Assembly: GCA_041392805.1 (NCBI GenBank)
Contig: JAWKLJ010000001.1
Location: 5,640,501-5,704,500, forward strand
Length of the DNA: 64,000 nt
Reading direction: 5' to 3'
DNA from: Saprospiraceae bacterium
GTDB lineage: Bacteria; Bacteroidota; Bacteroidia; Chitinophagales; Saprospiraceae
The position numbers were made by a program, and so were the translations under genes. Positions 8,860-16,746 of this stretch are shown in pieces (the stretch's first letter is position 1; every line of letters begins with the position of its first letter). The notes beneath the pieces were generated by a model that had not been told where the DNA came from, searched no databases, and saw only the letters and a list, made by a program, of their open reading frames with translations.

Positions 8860-8921
8860 GATGAAGAATTTATAGACTTGATTAAAGTGATATTTTATTT
8901 TTTGCAGGGTTGTTTATGAAT

Positions 8922-9081
8922 TGGACTTTTGACGCTTTTGGTAATCCTCTGTTTTCCAGGCTAGAAGTGAGAAGTCGGAAGTCGGAAGTCGGAAAATTGC
9001 GCCCCTGAGCCTTTCCGAGTTCCCCTTTCCACCTTCCGCCTTCCGATTTCCGCCTTCAAAACAGCGAATGTCAAAAGTCCA
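8922..9081. repeat. Imperfect palindromic repeat with GAAGTCGG units
   Basis: TGGACTTTTGAC (8922-8933) is exactly mirrored by GTCAAAAGTCCA (9070-9081). Inside, CTGTTTT faces AAAACAG, and three GAAGTCGGAA-type units (8970-8994) face the CTTCCG-rich stretch 9031-9057. The whole 160 bp can fold into one long arm. It looks like a MITE or REP-type element; no copy of the ends is seen elsewhere in the window. Confidence 0.5.
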
Positions 9082-9239
9082 GGTATGAAACTGTAATATC
9101 AAAAAAATCGCAGTGAAAATTTAAAAATAGCGGATGTTTTAACGATTTGAACAAAAAAATAACACATAAAGCCATACCGTTTAGTGATTTTTAGGCGAAT
9201 TTCGGTGATCCACTATTTTTTTTGGATTGAAAACCAAGA

Positions 9240-9395
9240 ATGGCAAAACGTCCAAGTCTCGGCGACGCCTCGGCAGGAACTATTGCTGATGCACTGGGTA
9301 AAGTGGGCACTAACTCATTGAGAAAGGGGATTGAAAACGGCGTGTCATTCGACCAAAAGAGGAGTGAAAATGTAATTTTTTATGACATAAAGTAA
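9240..9395 (+). CDS. Possible small or truncated ORF, 51 aa
   Basis: The ORF runs from the ATG at 9240 to the TAA at 9395 and begins MAKRPSLGDASAGTIADA. Its codon use looks more gene-like than the AT-rich surroundings (GGC, GCC, CTG codons), and MAK-x-PSL is a start seen in small partition-associated and ribbon-helix-helix proteins, from memory only. It may be a 5' remnant of a lost gene. There is no conserved neighbour and the call is weak. Confidence 0.3.
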   Translation: MAKRPSLGDASAGTIADALGKVGTNSLRKGIENGVSFDQKRSENVIFYDIK

Positions 9396-9586
9396 TTAAT
9401 CTAAATGTTTGATAGTCAGTTTTTTTTGTAGCAATTTTTATTAATAGATGGGTCAATATTTTGCAACAATTAATAAATATTGTCTGCTGAAAAGAAAATG
9501 TAAAAGTGTAATATTGTCAATGTTATTGAGAAAAAGGAGAATAGGATGTAAATTTAGACAAGCGCTTAGGGTATAAAACAAACACC

Positions 9587-9693
9587 TTCTTTGACAAATT
9601 TCGTGGGCAATCATAAAAAGAGAGCAAAAACGACCAAAGGAAGTGTTGCTTTCTTTTTATGATTGCCTTTAGATCACGAGATTTGTCAAAGAA
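9587..9693. repeat. 107-bp long stem-loop
   Basis: TTCTTTGACAAATTTCGTG (9587-9605) pairs with CACGAGATTTGTCAAAGAA (9675-9693) with one mismatch. A second block, CAATCATAAAAAGAGAGC (9608-9625), pairs with 9648-9665 with one mismatch. The loop is about 20 nt. It lies in a gene-free stretch and encodes nothing obvious. It could be a mobile palindromic element or a highly structured RNA. Confidence 0.55.
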
Positions 9694-9783
9694 CCAACAA
9701 ACATTGGTACTACTTTCTTCCTTCTATTTGTTATGCTTTAGCAAGTTTAACCAAAACATGGTCTCATTTTAATAAAAATCTCG

Positions 9784-9791
9784 TACTTTTG
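9784..9791 (+). promoter_or_regulatory. Orphan promoter-like box TACTTTTG
   Basis: It matches the Bacteroidota -7 consensus TAnnTTTG exactly, but no open reading frame follows for more than 400 bp on this strand. It may be a chance match in AT-rich DNA or drive an unseen RNA. The rest of 9396-10390 not covered by repeats shows no gene beyond a doubtful 34-codon frame at 10263. Confidence 0.2.
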
Positions 9792-10000
9792 AACAACATA
9801 AATTGAGTGTCTCAGAATTTTTTATGTGCTAGTAATAACGAAAGCAAAGGCGTAATTATTTATGGTCTCTCATATTTCATGATCGTATAGTTTTTAACAA
9901 ATACATTTAAAATATAATTTATTCAGCCGCTGTTTCTCCCTTTTGCAAAGCAATAAAAATGCTAGCTAAAAATCCCGAAAATAAGGTTTAAGCGTTGTAC

Positions 10001-10137
10001 CTAAGAGACGGAAGAAAAATAAACGATACCACTTTTGATTCGCTAAAATTTTCAAAGCAAGTGACAGAAAGGAAGTTGTGTGAAAATATTCGCGAATCTT
10101 TGAAAAAAGTGGTATCATTTATTTCCGTCATACTACT
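10001..10137. repeat. 137-bp MITE-like repeat, copy 2
   Basis: Near-identical partner of 4054-4190, same orientation, no gaps. This copy has the better-paired left end, with GATACCACTTTT matching the right-end AAAAAGTGGTATC. Copy-to-copy differences are single bases, so the two copies spread recently or are under gene conversion. Confidence 0.75.
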
Positions 10138-10390
10138 AATATGTTTTACGTAATCCTAAGAAGCTTTAGGATTTGGCTTCTGAAATTTGTTATAGGTCAT
10201 TTTTATATCCGTTTATTTCCGACAAACAACAAAGCCTTAACACATACATAAAACCCTAAGATATGCAAAAGCAAATGACGTATTTACTACTTAAGATGGA
10301 ACTCACTTTTCAAGCACAATTGCTGGCCTATCCACGAATAATTACGGAAGAGATTATTGATTCTTGAATGTGATGAAAAGTGGCGTTTAG

Positions 10391-11845
10391 TTACTGGACG
10401 CCACTTTTAAGTAATTGTTTTACCTTATCTTCCAACCAAGGTTTTCCAATGATTTTTTTCTCTGAAGCCAACTCTTGCTCCAGCCATTCCTTGATGCCCT
10501 TTTTCGGTTCATGTTCAAATAACAGTTGAGCGAATTTTCGGATGATCCTTGTGGTATTGATATGAGGCTCAAGCCTTGACTTGTTCATAAATTCATTGCG
10601 AGAAATATACTTTTCAAAAGCATCAAGTTGTGCCTGTAAAAGACTATAGATACTGTGGTCTTTGATGAATTGTTCAAAAAGAGAGCGAATAATGATAATT
10701 CTAACCCTTGGTTGATAGGCGGGTGAAAATTTGTGATGCAGCAACTGTTCGGTTGATTTGGAATAATCTTTTTTGTAAAAATGCCACAAGCCTAAAGCGT
10801 GTATTTTGGCATCTTCCCGAATTTCTTCATCTAAATATTGAGCATAAATCGAAATAAAGTGTTCTGTCCATTCAAATGCTTTTTCCTGACAGCCTAGCAA
10901 TATAATATTACTGAAAGAAGCTTCGCGCATCTTCCCATTTTCTAATAGTAGTTCCTGGGTTAAGCCTATTTTGTATAAATCGAGTGCTTCTTTGTAAAAG
11001 CCAGCCTTTCCATTATTAATTTGACGGGCAGAAAAGTTGATTAAATGGTGAAGAATAAAAAACTGATCAATTTGTCTGAGCTTACGGATTTGTGGGATAA
11101 AAAGGTCTTTTAATTGGTGGAATACCATTTCCGATTCCTCTTGTTGAAAGAGCTGATAAACCAACTTGTACATTCGATAGATCGGATTTTGACCTTCCAA
11201 TTGCTCTCCAAAAGTGCCTAAAATAGCTTTCTCCAATTGTATCTCATACCGGGTATTTAACATTTTCTCTCTGTTTTTCCATTCACTACCTACCCGCAAT
11301 TTGGCCAAAATATAGTAGCTATCAATATTGTTCATGAGCGCCGCCAAATGATCATCATTAATGGAATGTCGATTGGTCAAAGGATGAAAATACAAGTCAT
11401 AATGTAGGGAGATTAGGGTTTGGTAATGCTCCATATCTTTAAAGGGCACCTCCTTCAGTTGGTCTAGCAAAGTCAGGGTTTCTTTTTCAAAATAATGATA
11501 AACATTCCTTCTGCCAAGTGCTTGTACCAAAAATTGATCATTACTTTGGGGTGCCTTCTCTAATTCAAGGTGAATTAAAAAACGTTCCGTAATTTTAGTC
11601 AATTCAGAAAATAGTCGACGAAGTTTATAATCGTTGTAAGCCGCTTCCTTGAAGAGAACCCGATAGATTTGGTGATAGTTTTTTTCTTTGACTTCAAAAG
11701 CAGGATAAAATGGTTTGAGTTGGCGGTAAACCAGGATCAATCTGTCATTGGTATTCCAAAGGGGGGATTTGATCGCTTTGGCCAAAAGTTTGAATTCTTC
11801 ATTGGTTAAACAAGCGAGCAGCTGGAATAATTTTTTTCCTTTCAT
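10391..11845 (-). CDS. Large all-helical protein of unknown function
   Basis: 484 aa, start MKGKKLFQLLACLTNEEFKLL. No signal peptide or membrane helix, so probably cytoplasmic. The sequence is rich in Leu, Lys, Glu, Tyr and Phe in helical repeats that resemble TPR or related solenoids (for example SKSTEQLLHHKFSPAYQPR), without a catalytic motif. I do not recognise a named family. It stands alone, leftward, with gene-free DNA on both sides (1.5 kb and 0.5 kb). A scaffold or protein-interaction role is only a guess. Length and continuous coding quality make it a real gene. Confidence 0.7.
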   Translation of the reverse strand: MKGKKLFQLLACLTNEEFKLLAKAIKSPLWNTNDRLILVYRQLKPFYPAFEVKEKNYHQIYRVLFKEAAYNDYKLRRLFSELTKITERFLIHLELEKAPQSNDQFLVQALGRRNVYHYFEKETLTLLDQLKEVPFKDMEHYQTLISLHYDLYFHPLTNRHSINDDHLAALMNNIDSYYILAKLRVGSEWKNREKMLNTRYEIQLEKAILGTFGEQLEGQNPIYRMYKLVYQLFQQEESEMVFHQLKDLFIPQIRKLRQIDQFFILHHLINFSARQINNGKAGFYKEALDLYKIGLTQELLLENGKMREASFSNIILLGCQEKAFEWTEHFISIYAQYLDEEIREDAKIHALGLWHFYKKDYSKSTEQLLHHKFSPAYQPRVRIIIIRSLFEQFIKDHSIYSLLQAQLDAFEKYISRNEFMNKSRLEPHINTTRIIRKFAQLLFEHEPKKGIKEWLEQELASEKKIIGKPWLEDKVKQLLKSGVQ

Positions 11846-12301
11846 GGATTTATAATTCAGAGAATCGAAATGAATTGATTTTTTTTATAAAAGATGCGCC
11901 ATGAAATATTTAGCTAAAAAATTGATAAACAAAATATTAAGATTTTTTTCTAGAAAAAATCACGCAACAAATGTATAAATTTGTCTCTTAATGTAAAAGC
12001 ATAAATATGTTTATTTGTAATCTAATTAAGAGGCTATTCAAACATCATTACTGGTTTACTAATTTCATGGGCCAGCTAAGCTTACCAAAAAACGGCTAAG
12101 ATATTCTATATTCTTGGCGACGATCTTTTGTATTTTAATAAAAGATGCTAGATCAATATATGTGGTAGAGAAAGAAGTATTTTCTTTTTCAACACTTATT
12201 TCCAATTGAGATAAGTTGCTGTCAGATTAGTGATGGAAGTAAAAGTGATAACCACAGCTCAAATTTGCCTAATTATACTTAGGGGGACATTATTTTATAA
12301 T
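11846..12301. other. AT-rich gene-free gap
   Basis: No convincing gene. It presumably holds the leftward promoter of the helical-protein gene near 11850-11960. A 27-codon frame at 12232 runs into the downstream hairpin and is not persuasive. Confidence 0.4.
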
Positions 12302-12334
12302 GGCTTTTGGGGTTAACTCAAAAGCCTTTTTTTT
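12302..12334 (+). terminator. Rho-independent terminator-like hairpin without an upstream gene
   Basis: GGCTTTTG (12302-12309) pairs perfectly with CAAAAGCC (12319-12326) and is followed by eight T. No rightward gene precedes it for 6 kb, so it may end an unannotated small RNA arising in 11846-12300, or protect the downstream gene. Confidence 0.55.
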
Positions 12335-12406
12335 ATTTAAAGGCTGTTTCCCTTCAGCAATGAAATAAATTCACGAACTTTGGAACAGCACCAAATTACA
12401 GTAGCC

Positions 12407-13969
12407 ATGAAATTTCCCCTATTCCTTTCATTTACACTCTTTTTACTACTCTTTTTTTCCAATTGTCGGCCATCAGAAGAGGTTCATTTAGGAACGATAA
12501 GCTTTACGGCGAGCGGCGCTCCTGCGGCCCAAACCCATTTTGAGAAAGGGCTTTTATTACTGCATAGTTTTGAATATGATGATGCCCGGGAAGCCTTCCA
12601 AGCGGCCATTGCGGCCGATACTAACATGGTAATGGCTTATTGGGGCGTTGCCATGTCACACAACCATGGACTGTGGCGCCAACAAGCATATGAGAAAGGC
12701 CAGGCTATCTTGGCGAAGTTAGCACCACAGAAAGAAGCGCGGTTAGCCAAGGCTGAAACGCCCCTTGAAAAAGATTTTTTGCAAGCCATAGAAATTATGT
12801 ATGGAGAAGGAACTAAGCTCGAACGCGACCAAGCCTATGCTAAATACATGGAAGGATTGGTGAAAAAATACCCAGATAATCATGAAGTGAGGGCTTTTTA
12901 TGCTTTGTCTTTATTAGGCGCTGTGCCGGTAGGAAGAGATGATGAAGCCTATGAAAAGGGGGCTAGGATAGCGCAGGGCATCCTCAATGAAAATCCACAA
13001 CATCCGGGGGCATTGCATTATCTTATTCATTCTTATGATGATCCTTACCATGCAAACTTAGCGCTCCAGGCAGCCAACAATTATGCTAAAGTAGCGCCTG
13101 ATGCATCCCATGCCTTACATATGCCTTCTCATATTTATGTCGCTATGGGAATGTGGGACGAAGTGATATCCTCCAATATTGCTTCCTTTCAAGCCAGCTT
13201 GAATAGAATGGAAAAAAAAGAGCTCGATAATGATGCCCAGAGTTACCATGCACTGGCTTGGCTGCTTTATGGCTATTTACAAAAAGAACAATTCGAAAAG
13301 GCCGATGAGATCATGGCCGATATGGAAGCTTATACCCAAGTATTACCCTCTACCCGTGCGCGGTCTTATTTGGTGGAAATGAAAGCCAATTACCTCGTAG
13401 AAACAGGTAACTGGGAGCATGAATTCGCCGATATCCCCGTAAAGGTAGAAGACCTTAATATAACCGATCAGGCAACAGCGCAGTTTATCAAAGGGATGAA
13501 AGCTTATCTTCAAAAAGATACAGCAAGCCTGCGGCAGGCCATTTTGACTATTGCCCAATCCCGTCAAGAAAATAGTTTGCTGGTGAGTGAAACGGGAGTA
13601 CCACTTTGCAGCGCGGTGAGTGCCAACCAAAAGGCGCCTAATCAATTGGATTTGGATCAAGCTAATATCATGGAAATGGAATTGCGGGCTTTGTATTATT
13701 GGCATACAGGACAGACGGAGGCAGCAGAGGAATGGCTCCGACGGGCAACGGCACTTGAGGAAGAAGCTAGTTATGTATTTGGCCCACCAGTTATAGCAAA
13801 ACCATCCTTTGAATTGTATGGTGATTGGCTACTTGCCCACAATCGCCCAGCTGATGCTCTCCTACAATTTGAGAAAGCCTTGGAAAGGGGCCCCAATAGA
13901 ACTTATGCCCTGAAAGGGAAACGCCTTGCACAGGAACAATTGAAGAACAATCGCCTTAGCCTGCGTTGA
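12407..13969 (+). CDS. TPR-repeat lipoprotein
   Basis: About 520 aa from the ATG at 12407; the in-frame ATG at 12380 would put nine polar residues before the signal and is disfavoured. MKFPLFLSFTLFLLLFFSNC ends in a lipobox-like FSNC, so Cys20 is the likely lipid-anchored residue. Tetratricopeptide-type helices follow, with FEYDDAREAFQAAIAADTNM near the N-terminus and DALLQFEKALERGPNR at the C-terminus. The central part with LHYLIHSYDDP and HALHMPSHIYVAMGMW is typical of a widespread family of large TPR proteins. It likely sits in the outer membrane or periplasm as an interaction scaffold. The hybrid kinases downstream are separated by 216 nt. Confidence 0.75.
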   Translation: MKFPLFLSFTLFLLLFFSNCRPSEEVHLGTISFTASGAPAAQTHFEKGLLLLHSFEYDDAREAFQAAIAADTNMVMAYWGVAMSHNHGLWRQQAYEKGQAILAKLAPQKEARLAKAETPLEKDFLQAIEIMYGEGTKLERDQAYAKYMEGLVKKYPDNHEVRAFYALSLLGAVPVGRDDEAYEKGARIAQGILNENPQHPGALHYLIHSYDDPYHANLALQAANNYAKVAPDASHALHMPSHIYVAMGMWDEVISSNIASFQASLNRMEKKELDNDAQSYHALAWLLYGYLQKEQFEKADEIMADMEAYTQVLPSTRARSYLVEMKANYLVETGNWEHEFADIPVKVEDLNITDQATAQFIKGMKAYLQKDTASLRQAILTIAQSRQENSLLVSETGVPLCSAVSANQKAPNQLDLDQANIMEMELRALYYWHTGQTEAAEEWLRRATALEEEASYVFGPPVIAKPSFELYGDWLLAHNRPADALLQFEKALERGPNRTYALKGKRLAQEQLKNNRLSLR

Positions 13970-14185
13970 TAATTTAGTTTAATTTTTGCGACCTAATAGG
14001 TACCGATCAAACAAACCAAGAGAAGGGAATATTCCTTAGGGGCAACATTTTGCTATAAATTATCGTAAATAGACTAATTAATAGCGTTAGACATTATCTA
14101 CCCTGAAGTATTGCCCGTCAGCCCAGTTATAGATTGTATTTTATTTTACTTCCTTCAATTGTTTGTAGTGGAAATAACCCAACAA

Positions 14186-16612
14186 ATGAAAGGCTTATTA
14201 CCCTGGCTATTTTGCTATTTGTGCATAAGCTACATGGGACTAAATGGCTGGGGACAGCGCTCTCCCCAACCCATGAAGCCTTCTATACAACAGGGGATTG
14301 TTCACTATTCTTCTGAAAATTTCAAAAAACAATTTATAAAGCTTGATGGGGAATGGGCGTATTATCCAGATACCCTTCTTTTTCCTACTGCATTCCTATC
14401 CGATACTAAACCTATTCCCCAATTTGTATCTTTTCCTGAAACCTGGAATAATTTGCGAGGATTGGGCCGCTTTGAATCTGCCTTTGGATATGCCACCTAT
14501 CGGCTCACCATCACCCTGGACGAAGATACCCCTCCGATGGCGCTTAGCATTCCCGATTTTTATACGGCCTACCATTTATGGGTTAATGGCGAATCATTTG
14601 CTGAAAATGGAATCGTAGGTAAGACACCTGCTTCTACAACGCCTTATTGGCTGCCTATTACCAGGGAGTTAAAAACTAGAGACAAACAACTCGAATTGAT
14701 CCTACAGGTAGCTAATTTTCATCACCGGATGGGAGGGCCGTCCAATTCAATTCTCTTGGGTGAAGCAGAAGCCATTAAGGCCCATACCCAAAAAATCAAT
14801 AACCTGGCCTTTGCCCTCTTTGGTAGTTTTGTGATGTGTGGCCTTTTTGTACTTGGGTTCTATCTTTTCGGTCAGAATGATCGTTCCTTGATTGCTTTTG
14901 CCTTGTTTTGTCTTATTCATAGTTATAGAATGATCGGTGCAGGAGATTATCAACTACATGCTGTAATTCCCTCCTTACCCTTTTGGCTGACCACAAAATT
15001 GGAATACCTGACGCTCTTTGCAAGTTTTGTTTGCTTTTGGGAATTTACTTATCACAGTTTCCCGAAAATTATCCATACGAAATTGGCTCGCAGTATGCAG
15101 TTAGGGACCTTATTGTGCATTGTATTAGTTATTGTTACACCTGCTTATGTATATAGTTATTCTCTGCTTTTATTTCATCCTATCTCTTTATTGAGTGTAG
15201 GGTATGGTAATTATATTTCGATATATGGCCTTGTAAAATATAGGGAAAAAGTAATGTTTTTTGCATGTGGGATGTTTGCGCTTACCCTAACTGCCACGCT
15301 TAATATTGCTAATATAAATGGCTGGTGGGGGACCAATTTGAGCTTTATATTTATCGGGTACTTATCCTTTCTCTTTTTTTATACCCTTCATCTATCTAGC
15401 CGCTTCGCCCTCAAATACCGTGAGATGGCCCAGGTGGCTGACTCGGCAAACCGTGCCAAATCCGCTTTTTTAGCCAACGTTAGCCACGAAATTAGGACCC
15501 CGATGAATGGCGTTTTGGGCATGACCGACTTATTGGCCAGGACGCCCCTTAACCCGGAACAAAAACAATACCTGAAAACAGTTCAAGCCAGTGGGGACAA
15601 CCTGCTTTCTATTATAGACGACATCCTGGATCTTTCAAAGATTGAGGCAGGTAGAATGAACCTTGATATCCAGCCATTCTCTTTAGTCAAACTCATAGAA
15701 AATATTGCTTTATTGCTAAGGCCTAAGGCCAATGAAAAAGGCCTCCTGATTCGCATTGAAATGGCAGATGACATACCCCCGATTTTTGAGGGAGATGCCC
15801 AACGTATTCGGCAAGTTTTATTCAATTTAGTAGGTAATGCTATAAAATTTACGGAGAAAGGCCACGTTACAATTGGGGTTTCAAAAGGTGCCGTACAAGG
15901 AAGCCATATAACTATCTGTTTTTGTGTCACTGATACAGGTATAGGTATTCCACCTGTCAACTTGAAACATTTGTTTAAGCCTTTCTCGCAGGCTGATCCT
16001 TCTATTTCCAGGAGATTTGGGGGAACGGGGCTAGGGTTGGCTATTTCGCAGCAACTCGTTCAGCTGATGCAAGGCCAGATTATTGCCAGCAGTGAAAAAG
16101 GGAAAGGTTCGAGCTTCCGTTTTGAGATTCCGCTTAAAAAAAGCGATTTAACCCAACTTCCTCCTACTGACCAGCCAGATAAATGCCATGAAAACACCCA
16201 ATTGTTAGCTAAAAATATTCCGCTGAACATCCTTTTGGTAGAAGACCATCCGATTAATCAGCAATTGGTATTGACCTTGTTAGGGCATTTAGGCTATGGG
16301 GCGACCCTGGCCAAAGATGGTGAGGTGGCAATCGAAATGGTCCAAAAGGACTATTTTGACCTTATCTTTATGGATATCCAAATGCCCAGGATGAATGGTT
16401 TGGAAACAACCATTGCAATCCGTAAAATGAAAACAAATAAGCATCAACCTGTTATCATTGCAATGACGGCTAATGCTTTAGCAGAAGATAGACAGAAATG
16501 CTTACAAGCTGGTATGGATGATTATATTGTTAAACCCTTAAAATCAGGCATATTAGAAGCAATGATAGTTAAATGGGCAAATGGTTATTCCAATAATTCA
16601 GCCAGGCTCTAA
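14186..16612 (+). CDS. 7TM hybrid histidine kinase, tandem paralog 1
   Basis: About 808 aa from the ATG at 14186 (MKGLLPWLFCYLCISYMG); an earlier TTG at 14111 lies before the signal peptide. Order: signal peptide; periplasmic beta domain with LDGEWAYYPDTLLFP and IPDFYTAYHLWVNGE (galactose-binding-like, as in 7TMR-DISM receptors); seven-helix membrane region (~205-400) containing HSYRMIGAGDYQLHA; HisKA with His434 in NVSHEIRTPMNG; HATPase with DTGIGIP and GGTGLGLAI; receiver with ILLVEDHPIN and Asp730 in FMDIQMP. No output or Hpt domain. It probably senses a small periplasmic ligand and relays phosphate to an unlinked partner. Confidence 0.9.
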   Translation: MKGLLPWLFCYLCISYMGLNGWGQRSPQPMKPSIQQGIVHYSSENFKKQFIKLDGEWAYYPDTLLFPTAFLSDTKPIPQFVSFPETWNNLRGLGRFESAFGYATYRLTITLDEDTPPMALSIPDFYTAYHLWVNGESFAENGIVGKTPASTTPYWLPITRELKTRDKQLELILQVANFHHRMGGPSNSILLGEAEAIKAHTQKINNLAFALFGSFVMCGLFVLGFYLFGQNDRSLIAFALFCLIHSYRMIGAGDYQLHAVIPSLPFWLTTKLEYLTLFASFVCFWEFTYHSFPKIIHTKLARSMQLGTLLCIVLVIVTPAYVYSYSLLLFHPISLLSVGYGNYISIYGLVKYREKVMFFACGMFALTLTATLNIANINGWWGTNLSFIFIGYLSFLFFYTLHLSSRFALKYREMAQVADSANRAKSAFLANVSHEIRTPMNGVLGMTDLLARTPLNPEQKQYLKTVQASGDNLLSIIDDILDLSKIEAGRMNLDIQPFSLVKLIENIALLLRPKANEKGLLIRIEMADDIPPIFEGDAQRIRQVLFNLVGNAIKFTEKGHVTIGVSKGAVQGSHITICFCVTDTGIGIPPVNLKHLFKPFSQADPSISRRFGGTGLGLAISQQLVQLMQGQIIASSEKGKGSSFRFEIPLKKSDLTQLPPTDQPDKCHENTQLLAKNIPLNILLVEDHPINQQLVLTLLGHLGYGATLAKDGEVAIEMVQKDYFDLIFMDIQMPRMNGLETTIAIRKMKTNKHQPVIIAMTANALAEDRQKCLQAGMDDYIVKPLKSGILEAMIVKWANGYSNNSARL

Positions 16613-16690
16613 GGCTGGACGAAGCAGCGTGATGAAAAAGGACTACCGGAGGTAGTTCCATGTCGTCCTTCCGATTTTGTCCAGGCTTAG
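16609..16690. repeat. Inverted repeat across the stop codon of kinase 1
   Basis: CTAAGGCTGGAC (16609-16620, containing the stop codon) mirrors GTCCAGGCTTAG (16679-16690) with one mismatch. A nested GGACTACC/GGTAGTTCC stem lies at 16640-16659. It separates kinase 1 from kinase 2 and may limit read-through or be a small palindromic insertion. Confidence 0.45.
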
Positions 16691-16746
16691 AAGGGAGCCC
16701 TACAGCCAATTTGTCCACTTTAAAACCAAAGGTTTAGTCTTTTTGC

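Noticed and set aside
10263..10367. A 34-codon frame downstream of repeat copy 2
   Set aside because: Very short, with no recognisable domain or conserved neighbour.
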